Positions 18,103 to 27,019 of a stretch of 52,401 nucleotides of DNA are shown piece after piece. The DNA is taken from assembly GCA_016744375.1 (NCBI GenBank), contig JADGEM010000030.1:1-52401 (forward strand). Reading direction: 5' to 3'. Both the position numbers and the translations under genes were made by a program. The notes under the pieces are model-generated. The model was not told the DNA's origin. It did not search any database and saw only the letters and a program-made list of their open reading frames with translations. Origin of the DNA: Gammaproteobacteria bacterium. GTDB taxonomy: Bacteria; Pseudomonadota; Gammaproteobacteria; GRL18. Position 1 is the first letter of the stretch; each line of letters opens with the position of its first letter.

Positions 18103-18877
18103 TATTGGAGTGAATCTGACCAGCAGCCAATTTAAAAATGATGTAAATCAGGTCATAGAAGATGCAGTGAATTCAGGTGTATCAACCATGATTGTGACAG
18201 GGACAAATATTGAGAAAAGCCGGCAGGCATTACAGCTGTGTACCCAATATCCGGACAGTCTTTACTCAACTGCAGGTATCCATCCCCATGACGCCAGTTC
18301 GTACACTGAAGAAAGTGTATCACAGCTCAGCACTTTGTTAAATGAGAGTCATGCCCTGGCTATCGGGGAGTGCGGGCTTGATTTTAACCGTAATTATTCC
18401 ACACCGGTTGAACAACTCAGCTGTTTTGAGGTTCAGCTTGAATTGGCTGTTGAACTTCAGATGCCTGTTTTTTTACATCAAAGAGAAGCACATGCAGACT
18501 TTCTGCGTTTAATAAAAAAATACCGATCCGGTCTGGTGGGTGCAGTAGCACACTGTTTTACTGGCGGACAGGGTGAGTTGGAAAGTTATCTTGAAGAAGA
18601 TCTCTATATCGGTATTACTGGCTGGCTTTGTGATGAACGGCGAGGCAAAGCACTCAACGACTGTGTTCACCTTATCCCTGAAAACAGAGTTCTGGTTGAA
18701 ACAGATGCTCCTTATTTATTCCCCCGGAGCTTAAAACTTCCCAAAAAGCAGCGTAAGCGAAACGAACCGCAATATTTACCTCACATCATTCAAACTCTGG
18801 CTGAGCGAATGAGTATTAACGAGCTGGTGCTTGCTCAGTTAACCATAACAAATGCCCAACGATTTTTTAGAATATAG
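18095..18877 (+). CDS. tatD: TatD family metal-dependent deoxyribonuclease
   Basis: TatD-family proteins are metal-dependent nucleases with an amidohydrolase barrel. MIDIGVNLTSSQF opens the frame, though most homologues have DxHxH-like starts; IDIGVNLT is the TatD-subgroup form. GIHPHDA, IGECGLDFNRNYS, VFLHQREA, HCFTGG and VETDAPYLFPR are the family's metal-site motifs, and NEPQYLP is the usual C-terminal motif. The ATG at 18095 was chosen because it gives this conserved start; it lies inside the end of the kinase gene. There are about 260 residues, as expected. Confidence 0.93.
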   Translation: MIDIGVNLTSSQFKNDVNQVIEDAVNSGVSTMIVTGTNIEKSRQALQLCTQYPDSLYSTAGIHPHDASSYTEESVSQLSTLLNESHALAIGECGLDFNRNYSTPVEQLSCFEVQLELAVELQMPVFLHQREAHADFLRLIKKYRSGLVGAVAHCFTGGQGELESYLEEDLYIGITGWLCDERRGKALNDCVHLIPENRVLVETDAPYLFPRSLKLPKKQRKRNEPQYLPHIIQTLAERMSINELVLAQLTITNAQRFFRI

Positions 18878-18894
18878 AAAAAGGTCTTTCCAGG

Positions 18895-19560
18895 TTAAAG
18901 CTGTCTGGCTGGTTTTCGAGTTTTCCAGTTTTCTATGTCCTGAATGACAGGCCGCTGACCGTTATTGCTTTGCCAGGAATCAACGGCATAACTCTGTCCG
19001 CTATTCTGATCCTGAATCTGTGCTGCCCAATGCTGCCCCATAAGATAGGGTGAGCGGTATACAGGCTTTTGAAGCCTATGTCGGTTAATTAAGCCAAGGT
19101 TGTTGATAAATTCAAGGTAATGGGTGGTGTTTATCGTTGAGTCAATGCAATCCATTCGGCCGGGTAGATTATTATCATTGATATTTCTGGCTTTATCATT
19201 GTAGACCGGGGTTTGAGTTGCCGCAATTTGTTCAAGTAATGCAATAGAGCGGGCAATTGCGAGCCGTTCACCATATTGAGTTCGATTAAATAGTTCGAAA
19301 ATTGAGCTTAGAGATTGTCTCTGTTCGGAATTAATAAGGATTCTACGCTGGGTCTTACAGCCATAATTAAAGCAAATTAAAATGGAATGCTTATTAGGAA
19401 GATTATAATTAAGCTGTTGTTCAATTTTTTCATGGCTGGAATGGATCGGTGCTAAAAACTCATCACTGGCATAGGAAATCCCATTATATGAAAATATCAG
19501 AACAAGGCACAGTGCCAGAAATGAATGGTAAATTGTAATGGCAAATGGATTTTCAGACAT
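18895..19560 (-). CDS. Exported protein of unknown function with possible Cys-His-Asp triad
   Basis: The 221-residue protein has a signal peptide (FLALCLVLIFSYNGISYA). Its body has conserved-looking blocks: ILICFNYGCKTQRRI, ERLAIARSIALLEQIAATQTPVYNDKARN, GRMDCIDSTINTTHYLEFI, GQHWAAQI and YAVDSWQ. The spacing Cys (in MDCIDST), His (in QHWAAQI) and Asp (in AVDSW) is like a transglutaminase/papain-type triad, which is inference. I know of similar unannotated proteins in pseudomonads but no function. The ATG at 19560 has AGGT upstream; the one at 19593 has none. It is divergent from flhA. Confidence 0.65.
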   Translation of the reverse strand: MSENPFAITIYHSFLALCLVLIFSYNGISYASDEFLAPIHSSHEKIEQQLNYNLPNKHSILICFNYGCKTQRRILINSEQRQSLSSIFELFNRTQYGERLAIARSIALLEQIAATQTPVYNDKARNINDNNLPGRMDCIDSTINTTHYLEFINNLGLINRHRLQKPVYRSPYLMGQHWAAQIQDQNSGQSYAVDSWQSNNGQRPVIQDIENWKTRKPARQL

Positions 19561-19741
19561 GAGATGTACCTGACCAATAAAAATATGTCTCATAAAGCTG
19601 TTATTTAGGGTTAAGAGCGATTGAAATCTTAAACAGTCAAAACTAAATGTGTGAGGTATAGCTTAAAGTGTAATTGATATAATCAAAAAAGCAAAAAAGC
19701 AAAAAATATAAACACAATACTTATCTGTATGCTCTTATAAT

Positions 19742-19758
19742 TGGCACACATTCTGCTA
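19742..19758 (+). promoter_or_regulatory. Sigma-54 promoter before flhA
   Basis: TGGCACACATTCTGCTA has the -24 GG and -12 GC elements with exactly 10 nt between them, close to the consensus TGGCAC-N5-TTGC. It lies 60 nt before the flhA ATG. In pseudomonads flhA is transcribed with RpoN and FleQ, so this fits. Confidence 0.7.
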
Positions 19759-19817
19759 TCTGTACTAAGAACACGAAGAATATCATCACTTCGTCAAAAA
19801 ATAGTCACAGGATTTTT

Positions 19818-21926
19818 ATGGTTGCCTTAGCAGATACAAGTATCAAATCAAGATTGACTGATGTCATTCAAAGCGGAATTGGCGCACCGATTCTTCTGAT
19901 GGGAATGCTGGCAATGGTTATTTTACCATTGCCAGCCATTTTGTTGGATATGTTCTTCACCTTTAATATTACCCTGTCTTTGATTATTCTTCTGATTGTT
20001 ATTTATGCAAGAAAACCGCTTGATTTTGCACTATTTCCTACTGTGATTCTCATTGCCACGCTTATGCGTCTGTCGTTAAATGTTGCTTCAACCCGAGTTG
20101 TTTTATTACATGGTCATGAAGGTCCTGATGCGGCTGGGCAGGTGATTAAATCCTTTGGTGAAGTGGTGATTGGCGGTAATTTTGCTGTGGGTTTAGTGGT
20201 TTTTATTATTCTGATTATTATTAACTTTATCGTGGTTACCAAAGGTGCCGGAAGGGTTGCAGAAGTCAGTGCTCGCTTCACTTTGGACAGCATGCCCGGA
20301 AAGCAGATGGCTATTGATGCGGACTTAAATCAGGGGTTGATTGATCAAGATGAAGCGAGAAACCGACGGGATGAAGTAACTCGTGAAGCCGATTTTTATG
20401 GCTCGATGGATGGCGCCAGTAAATTTGTCCGTGGTGATGCGATTGCAGGTATTTTAATTACCCTGATTAATGTCATTGGTGGTTTTACAATAGGTATGGT
20501 TCAGCATGATTTGAGTGCTGCACAATCGGCAGAAATATTTGTGTTGCTGACCATTGGTGATGGTTTGGTTGCACAAATTCCAGGTCTTATTCTTTCAACT
20601 GCTGCTGGCATCATGGTTACTCGTGAAAATCGTGAAGGGGATATGGCTGGCATATTTATCAGTGATTTGTTCAGCAAGCCTAAAACTCTCGGGGTGACTT
20701 CTGGTGTTATGACGGTGATAGGACTGGTTCCTGGTATGCCTCATCTGGCATTTTTGACCTTTGCTGGAATCACTGGTTTTGCAGCGTGGCGTATTCAGAA
20801 TAAGAAACAATCAACAGAACTTGAAGTCATTCAGGAACAACAGGTTCAACAGCAGCAGGAAAGTGAAGCGTCAGATAGTGATCTTAAAGAATTGAGCTGG
20901 GATGATGTTATGCCCATTGACTCTATCGGTCTTGAAGTCGGCTATCGCTTGATTCCGATGGTTGATAAATCTCAGGGCGGACAATTAATGAGCCGTATTA
21001 AAGGCGTTCGCAAGAAGCTTTCTCAGGATCTGGGATTTTTAATTCCACCAGTCCATATTCGGGACAATCTGGATCTGGCCCCAAATGTTTATCGTATTGC
21101 ATTGATGGGGGTTTCAGTGGGTGAAGCAGAAGTACATCCTGAACATGATATGGCCATTAACCCAGGACAGGTGTTTGGGGAAATTAATGGCATAAAAACT
21201 CAGGATCCTGCCTTTGGTCTGCCGGCAACCTGGATTGAGCAGAGTGAAAAAGAGAATGCACAAACTCTGGGGTATACCGTTGTTGACTCAAATACCGTGA
21301 TTGCAACTCACCTGAGCCAATTACTTAATGAAAATGCAACGCAGTTGCTTGGTCATGAAGAAGTACAGCAATTACTGGACAGACTGGCTGTTTCATCTCC
21401 TAAACTGATTGAGGATCTGGTGCCTAAGATTTTACCGCTGAGTACAGTTGTTAAAGTGCTGCAGAATTTATTGAATGAATCCATTCCTGTGCGTGATTTC
21501 AAAACCATTATTGAATCTCTGGCTGAATATGCATCTCAGACTCAGGATGTCGGAATTTTGACAGCTCAGGTAAGAATTGCCCTGGGACGATTTATTGTCC
21601 AGCATATCAATGGCTTGGGCAATGAATTATCAGTTATTACTTTAGAGCCATCATTGGAACAGTTATTGCATCAGTCAATACAGATGTCTGAAGATGGTGG
21701 TGGCATTGAGCCGGGACTGGCTGAAAGGATACATCAGTCATTAACTAAAAGTGCTCAAACACAAGAGATGAATGGTTTACCTGCTATCTTGCTGGTTTCT
21801 GCTCAGGTGCGCTTGATGTTGATGCGCTTTGTTAAACACAGCATACCCAATATGCATGTACTGGCATACAACGAAGTTCCAGACAACATGCAGATAAAAA
21901 TAGTTTCAACGGTTGGGCAAGGTTAG
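19818..21926 (+). CDS. flhA: Flagellar export gate protein FlhA
   Basis: FlhA is the large export-gate subunit of the flagellar type III apparatus. The N-terminal half has about eight membrane segments (ILLMGMLAMVILPLPAILLD onward) and the FHIPEP signature around FTLDSMPGKQMAIDADLNQG. The cytoplasmic loop carries ADFYGSMDGASKFVRGDA. The C-terminal cytosolic domain (about 360-700) docks export chaperones. Length 702 is standard. It heads a same-strand run flhA-flhF-flhG-fliA and has a sigma-54 site upstream. Confidence 0.98.
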   Translation: MVALADTSIKSRLTDVIQSGIGAPILLMGMLAMVILPLPAILLDMFFTFNITLSLIILLIVIYARKPLDFALFPTVILIATLMRLSLNVASTRVVLLHGHEGPDAAGQVIKSFGEVVIGGNFAVGLVVFIILIIINFIVVTKGAGRVAEVSARFTLDSMPGKQMAIDADLNQGLIDQDEARNRRDEVTREADFYGSMDGASKFVRGDAIAGILITLINVIGGFTIGMVQHDLSAAQSAEIFVLLTIGDGLVAQIPGLILSTAAGIMVTRENREGDMAGIFISDLFSKPKTLGVTSGVMTVIGLVPGMPHLAFLTFAGITGFAAWRIQNKKQSTELEVIQEQQVQQQQESEASDSDLKELSWDDVMPIDSIGLEVGYRLIPMVDKSQGGQLMSRIKGVRKKLSQDLGFLIPPVHIRDNLDLAPNVYRIALMGVSVGEAEVHPEHDMAINPGQVFGEINGIKTQDPAFGLPATWIEQSEKENAQTLGYTVVDSNTVIATHLSQLLNENATQLLGHEEVQQLLDRLAVSSPKLIEDLVPKILPLSTVVKVLQNLLNESIPVRDFKTIIESLAEYASQTQDVGILTAQVRIALGRFIVQHINGLGNELSVITLEPSLEQLLHQSIQMSEDGGGIEPGLAERIHQSLTKSAQTQEMNGLPAILLVSAQVRLMLMRFVKHSIPNMHVLAYNEVPDNMQIKIVSTVGQG

Positions 21927-21997
21927 TCTGTTTGATTATAGAGATAACCCAAGGGTATTCCCAATGGGTGTAATAAGTTTAAAAAAGGTTACTGGTT

Positions 21998-23602
21998 ATG
22001 AAAATTAAACGTTTTTTTGCTTCTGAAATGCGTGAAGCCATTCGTCAGGTCAAAGATGAATTAGGGGCTGATGCCGTCATCCTCTCTAATAATAAAGTAG
22101 AGGGTGGTATCGAATTGGTTGCAGCCATTGACTATGATGAGGAAGCGGTTCATCGCTCATTAGATGGGCGCCAGCAAGAACGACCAGCGAAAACATCGTT
22201 AAAGAAAAAACGTTCTGTCTTCGCTAAAGTAAAAAAACAAAAAGCCAGTCGCCCTCTGGAAGATTCGATTCAGGATGATGTAATCAACTTTAGCTCTCAG
22301 CCAAAGAACACTGCAAAACAAACATTGAATAAAGAGCCTCTGGACAATAAACAAGCTCAAACCAGTAGTTTTACTCATTTATTTAAACAATCAGTTGAGG
22401 ATAGAAAGCAGCCTTTTATTTCTGATTTTGAAAGTTTTGATGAAGAGATAGATAACGAAGCGCCATCTGAAGAAGCTTATCCCTTTGACTATGAATCGTT
22501 GGTTAGAGAAGATCAAAAACGTTCACAAGCAGAAACGAATGACTTTTTTTCAACAAAAAAAGATTCTGGACAGCAATACTCCACACACACAAAAGGCCAG
22601 GCAAAAGTGAGCAGGCAAAATCGCCCAGGTTCTCAGAAAATTGAATGGGTACAGGATCCTGCTATGGCTTCCATGCAGGAAGAAATCAAATCTCTTCGTG
22701 GTATTTTAGAGAATCAGCTTTCCGGATTGGCATGGGGCAGTTTTTCCCGTAGTCAGCCTCATCAGGCGGAACTCTTATCTCGCTTGTTTCGTCTGGGAAT
22801 AAAATCATCTCTAAGTAAAAAAATTGTCAAGCAATTAAAGGCAACAGAAGATGAATCGCTTGAAGACAGCTGGAGAAAAGTGCTTAGTATTATTGCTCGA
22901 AATATTCCTGTAGCGAAAAAAGATCTCATTGATGAAGGTGGAATCATTGCACTGGTTGGACCAACAGGTGTTGGAAAAACAACGAATATTGCAAAACTGG
23001 CTGCACGTTTTACTTTAAGGTATGGGGCTAAAAATCTTGCATTAGTTACCACAGATAATTATCGAGTGGGTGCACATGAACAGCTTAAAACCTATGGCCG
23101 TATCCTGGGGGTTCCAGTGTATGTCGCTAATGATGAAAATGAACTTAAACAGGTGCTTTCCCGTCTGGAAGATAAGCAGCTTGTGTTGATTGATACGGCA
23201 GGTATGAGCCATCGGGATTTACGCTTGACACAACAGCTCAGTATGCTGCGACATGGTCATGAAGCAATTAAAATTCTTGCTGTACTCTCTGCTTCAACCC
23301 AGACTTTAGCAATGGATGAAGTGATAAAAACACTTAACGCACGGGAATTAGATGGTTGCATTACTTCAAAAGTGGATGAATCAACATCAATTGGGGGAAT
23401 TATTTCAATTCTTATTGAGAATAAACTACAACTCAACTACATTAGTGATGGGCAAAAGGTTCCAGAAGATATTCATCAGGCAAATACTACTGACTTGTTG
23501 AAGCAGGCATTGGAAATGGTGCGTCAACATCCAGTCTCTGTCAATACAGATGAATTAGCAATGTCATATTCTGGAGGAGGTTTAGCCCATGCCGTTGGCT
23601 GA
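21998..23602 (+). CDS. flhF: Flagellar SRP-like GTPase FlhF
   Basis: FlhF is a signal-recognition-particle-type GTPase that sets the pole and number of flagella. MKIKRFFASEMREAIRQVKDELGADAVILSN is the FlhF B-domain start. A long variable acidic/basic linker (about 60-230) follows. The NG domain has the P-loop GPTGVGKTTN, TTDNYRVGAHEQL and LIDTAGMSHRD. Length 534 is in range. It overlaps flhG by 14 nt, and the flhG ribosome site lies inside its end. Confidence 0.97.
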   Translation: MKIKRFFASEMREAIRQVKDELGADAVILSNNKVEGGIELVAAIDYDEEAVHRSLDGRQQERPAKTSLKKKRSVFAKVKKQKASRPLEDSIQDDVINFSSQPKNTAKQTLNKEPLDNKQAQTSSFTHLFKQSVEDRKQPFISDFESFDEEIDNEAPSEEAYPFDYESLVREDQKRSQAETNDFFSTKKDSGQQYSTHTKGQAKVSRQNRPGSQKIEWVQDPAMASMQEEIKSLRGILENQLSGLAWGSFSRSQPHQAELLSRLFRLGIKSSLSKKIVKQLKATEDESLEDSWRKVLSIIARNIPVAKKDLIDEGGIIALVGPTGVGKTTNIAKLAARFTLRYGAKNLALVTTDNYRVGAHEQLKTYGRILGVPVYVANDENELKQVLSRLEDKQLVLIDTAGMSHRDLRLTQQLSMLRHGHEAIKILAVLSASTQTLAMDEVIKTLNARELDGCITSKVDESTSIGGIISILIENKLQLNYISDGQKVPEDIHQANTTDLLKQALEMVRQHPVSVNTDELAMSYSGGGLAHAVG

Positions 23603-24512
23603 TCGTGCAGTGCAATATGAGACCGCACGACCTTTTATCTATGATCAAGCAGAAGGTTTAAGACGTATGACCCAAAGTGACATGAATGCCAGTCACCAGA
23701 AAAAGAGTCACCCCGTTCGAGTGATTGCGGTAAGCAGTGGCAAGGGAGGGGTGGGCAAGACCAATGTTTCAGTGAATCTTGCTATGGCCTTAGCTAATAG
23801 TGGTCAGAAAGTCATGATTATGGATGCTGATCTGGGTCTTGCCAATATTGATGTCTTATTGGGTTTACATCCAAAATTAAATATTTCCCATGTTCTGTCT
23901 GGAGATTATGATTTATCTGAAATTGTTGTTGATGCCCCGGGGGGAATTAAGATTATACCGGCTGCATCGGGTGTGTCTAATTTGGCGGGTTTAAGTGATG
24001 CGGAAAATGCTGGAATTATCAATGCCTTTGGTGAGTTGCAAAATGAGCTGGATGTATTGATTATTGATACCGCAGCAGGGATTGATAAAAGTGTAGTCAG
24101 TTTTTGTCGAGCATCACAGGAAGTGATTGTGGTGGTCTGTGATGAGCCGTCATCAATTACTGATGCATATGCACTGATTAAAGTGCTTAACAAAGAACAA
24201 GGAATTAATCGGTTTCGTATTTTAGCGAATATGGCGTATGACATGAAAGAGGGGCGTGAACTATTTGGTAAAATTCTAAAAGTAACCGATCGTTTTCTTG
24301 ATGTTTCTCTGGATTTTTTAGGGGCTGTGCCCTTTGATATTTATTTGCGTAAGGCTGTCAAAAAACAAACAGCTGTGACTCAGGCTTATCCAAGAAGCCC
24401 TTCTGCTCAGGCGTTTAGCATGGCTGCTCAAAAAATTAATAAGTGGCCAATGCCTAAGCGACTCGGGGGACACCTTGAGTTCTTTATGGAGCGATTGATC
24501 AATACTAATTAG
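23589..24512 (+). CDS. flhG: Flagellar number regulator FlhG (FleN), MinD-like ATPase
   Basis: FlhG/FleN is a MinD/ParA-type ATPase that limits flagellar number, acting on FlhF and, in pseudomonads, on the activator FleQ. The deviant Walker A SSGKGGVGKTNVSVNLA (about 50-66), the Walker B MDADLGLANIDVLLG and the DTAAGID motif are clear. EGLRRM near residue 23 matches the conserved N-terminal FlhF-activating segment, whose hallmark is a DQA(E)xLR motif (here DQAEGLR). GGAGGAGG stands before the ATG at 23589. Confidence 0.96.
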   Translation: MPLADRAVQYETARPFIYDQAEGLRRMTQSDMNASHQKKSHPVRVIAVSSGKGGVGKTNVSVNLAMALANSGQKVMIMDADLGLANIDVLLGLHPKLNISHVLSGDYDLSEIVVDAPGGIKIIPAASGVSNLAGLSDAENAGIINAFGELQNELDVLIIDTAAGIDKSVVSFCRASQEVIVVVCDEPSSITDAYALIKVLNKEQGINRFRILANMAYDMKEGRELFGKILKVTDRFLDVSLDFLGAVPFDIYLRKAVKKQTAVTQAYPRSPSAQAFSMAAQKINKWPMPKRLGGHLEFFMERLINTN

Positions 24513-24572
24513 AAATTATTGCTATGTTTGCAGTTATATTGTTATTAAGAAAGAAGGCGTGGAGATGTGGTA

Positions 24573-25304
24573 ATGAGCCTGATAATGAAAAAAATTGATG
24601 TCTATAATCAATGTGAAAGACAGGAGACTGTTGAAAAGCATGCACCAATGGTCAAACGGATTGCTTATCATTTAAAAAGCAGAATGCCTGCTAATGTCCA
24701 ATTAGATGATCTGATTCAGGCGGGTATGGTTGGTCTGCTGGAAGCTGCAAATAATTATGATGCCAGCCAGGGTGCAAGCTTTGAAACCTATGCGGGTATT
24801 CGCATCCGTGGTGCCATGCTGGATGATGTCCGAAGAAATGACTGGGCACCTCGTTCCGTGCACCGAAATAATCGTCGAGTGGCAGATGTGGTTCGAAAAA
24901 TTGAAAATGAAAAAGGTCGTGATGCCCGGGATACTGAAATAGCAGAAGCACTTGAAATCGATATCGATGAGTACAATCGGATTTTGCAAGATGCCAGTGG
25001 CCATAAAATTTTGAGTTTTGATGATGTCGGCTGCGGTGAAGAGTCTCTATTAAACAGTGTCCCTAATCCTCAGAGTGAAATTTTGGAGGTGCTGCAAAAA
25101 GATGATATGCAATCTATCGTGGCCAGAGCAATTGCCAGTTTACCTGAACGAGAACGTCTGGTGATGGCTTTGTATTATGATAAAGAATTAAACTTAAGAG
25201 AAATTGGTGCAGTTATTGGCGTCAGTGAGTCCCGCATCAGTCAAATCCATTCACAGGCTGTCATTCGTTTACAGGCCCGTCTGGTTAATGTGAACAAAGA
25301 GTAA
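24573..25304 (+). CDS. fliA: Flagellar sigma factor sigma-28 (FliA)
   Basis: FliA directs RNA polymerase to late flagellar and chemotaxis promoters. Region 2 (VKRIAYHLKSRMPANVQLDDLIQAGMVGLLEA), region 3 and region 4 (LPERERLVMALYYDKELNLREIGAVIGVSESRISQIHSQA) are complete. I chose ATG 24573 because GGAG is 8 nt upstream; the GTG at 24567 is too close to it. The 243-aa length is typical. A matching sigma-28 site occurs before cheW in this window. Confidence 0.97.
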   Translation: MSLIMKKIDVYNQCERQETVEKHAPMVKRIAYHLKSRMPANVQLDDLIQAGMVGLLEAANNYDASQGASFETYAGIRIRGAMLDDVRRNDWAPRSVHRNNRRVADVVRKIENEKGRDARDTEIAEALEIDIDEYNRILQDASGHKILSFDDVGCGEESLLNSVPNPQSEILEVLQKDDMQSIVARAIASLPERERLVMALYYDKELNLREIGAVIGVSESRISQIHSQAVIRLQARLVNVNKE

Positions 25305-25740
25305 AACTGCCTTATCAATCGCCTTGTTCTAAGGCAACCTTCTATAACTTATTGAAACATAAAGAGCTTTATAAATATTAAGTGTTTGCCTGAAGCTGAT
25401 GTGATGCAACAGGCTATAGAGTATGAATAGTAATCTTTAATTATTTGAAAATAATCCCCTGTTTTACTGGTAAAAAATGTTTTTTTTGCCTACAAATAGA
25501 GTGTGCCTGATATTAAATATAAAATTATAGTTTTTTTTCAAGCTGCCGAATCTTTATTGTAAGAGGTGCTTTAGAGTGGTAAATATATTGAAAAGTTGTC
25601 AATCCATACAAATAAATGATTGGCTTATTTTTAAATAGTTATACAGAACACCATAATAATTAATAAGGCTGTCAGTTTTAGATAATGATTTAGGGTAAAA
25701 TAAACTCTGATTATTTTTTTGTTATGACCCGGAGGTTGAC
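25305..25740. other. Intergenic region fliA-cheY
   Basis: This AT-rich gap has no credible coding frame. A short hairpin (GCCTTA at 25309-25314 with TAAGGC at 25330-25335) follows fliA but lacks a T-tract. I looked for a sigma-28 site before cheY and found none with proper spacing; the GCCGAA at about 25544 has no TAAA 15 nt before it. The promoter for cheY is probably here but I cannot place it. Confidence 0.5.
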
Positions 25741-26127
25741 TTGAATAAAGATATGAAAATTCTGATCGTTGATGATTTTTCAACAATGCGACGTATTATA
25801 AAAAATCTACTGAGAGATCTTGGCTTTACAAACACTGTTGAGGCGGATGATGGTACGACTGCTTTACCAATATTGAATGCTGGTGGAATTGATTTTCTGG
25901 TAACAGACTGGAATATGCCGGGTATGCAGGGCATCGATCTTCTAAAACATGTCAGAGCAGATGATAAATTATCAAGTATGCCTGTACTCATGGTGACTGC
26001 AGAGCAAAAAAGAGAGCAGATTATTGAAGCTGCACAGGCTGGTGTCAACGGTTACATTGTTAAACCATTCACTGCTGCAACGCTGAAAGAGAAAATTGAT
26101 AAAATTTTTGAGCGTATTGACAGCTAG
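25741..26127 (+). CDS. cheY: Chemotaxis response regulator CheY
   Basis: CheY, when phosphorylated by CheA, binds FliM/FliN and switches flagellar rotation. The 128-residue single receiver has the acidic pair in [21 protein letters not shown], phospho-acceptor Asp in [11 protein letters not shown], Thr in MVTAEQ and Lys in YIVKPFT. It starts with TTG at 25741, 5 nt after GGAGG; the ATG at 25753 would be too distant and would cut the first strand. It is followed by cheZ and cheA. Confidence 0.96.
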   Translation: MNKDMKILIVDDFSTMRRIIKNLLRDLGFTNTVEADDGTTALPILNAGGIDFLVTDWNMPGMQGIDLLKHVRADDKLSSMPVLMVTAEQKREQIIEAAQAGVNGYIVKPFTAATLKEKIDKIFERIDS

Positions 26128-26193
26128 TAATACTCCATAATGTAAATAGTTAATGGTAAAACACGAAATATCATCCAATTTGAGTAGAGATAT

Positions 26194-27009
26194 ATGTCAG
26201 AAGGTATTGTAATCGATGAAGCTTTTATCAAGCGGGCAAAAGAGCTTGTGGCCAATGCCGAATCAGGCAAGGATGAAGAAGTTAAATTAATTCTTGATGA
26301 GTTAGTGACCATGAAAGAAACCAGTTTGTTCCGGGAGCTGGGCAAATTGACTCGGGATGTGCATGAAACATTTAAAGCTTTCCGCACGGATTCTCGTATT
26401 ACAGAGTTGGCAGATGATGGTGGTATGGCCGATGCGAAAGAACGACTGCATTATGTTATTACTATGACCCAGCAAGCGGCCGATACCACAATGGAACAGA
26501 TTGAAAGTGCCATTCCACTCTGCGAAAGCATTACCGTTGGTACCTCTGAGTTGCTTTCTTCCTGGGAACGCTTTACTCAAAAAGAAATGGGAGTAGAAGA
26601 ATTTCGTCAATTGAGTAAAACCCTTAAAGTTTTTTTAGAATCTGCCAATAATGATAGTAAGGCTCTGATGAGCCATCTTAATGAAATTATGATGTCTCAG
26701 AGTTATCAGGATCTAACCGGTCAAATTATTTATAAGGTCATTAAATTAGTTGAAGACATTGAAGAAGATCTGATTAACCTGATTAAGTTGTCGAGTAAAC
26801 ACATAGAGCAAGATGTGATACCTGATTTATTAGCTGAAAGCTCTTTAGATAAAAGTACGTTAGAAAAAAAGAAGTCATCATCGGAGACTGATAATAAAAA
26901 ACACAAAAGCTCTCTGGATGGGCCAGTTGTTCCAGGACTGATTGATGAAGCTGAAACATTGGCAGGTCAGGATGAAGTTGATGATTTGCTTTCAAGTTTA
27001 GGATTTTGA
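26194..27009 (+). CDS. cheZ: CheY-P phosphatase CheZ
   Basis: CheZ dephosphorylates CheY-P. The protein is largely helical, with the active-site helix in SQSYQDLTGQIIYKVIKLVEDIEEDL (the DLTGQ motif carries the catalytic Gln). A disordered linker leads to the C-terminal CheY-binding peptide DEVDDLLSSLGF. At 271 residues it is slightly longer than the Escherichia coli protein because of the linker. It lies 10 nt before cheA. Confidence 0.96.
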   Translation: MSEGIVIDEAFIKRAKELVANAESGKDEEVKLILDELVTMKETSLFRELGKLTRDVHETFKAFRTDSRITELADDGGMADAKERLHYVITMTQQAADTTMEQIESAIPLCESITVGTSELLSSWERFTQKEMGVEEFRQLSKTLKVFLESANNDSKALMSHLNEIMMSQSYQDLTGQIIYKVIKLVEDIEEDLINLIKLSSKHIEQDVIPDLLAESSLDKSTLEKKKSSSETDNKKHKSSLDGPVVPGLIDEAETLAGQDEVDDLLSSLGF

Positions 27010-27019
27010 GGATATAAAT

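Noticed and set aside
25520..25560. Possible sigma-28 site before cheY (GCCGAATC)
   Set aside because: No TAAA at 15 nt; the nearest TAAA is 21 nt away.
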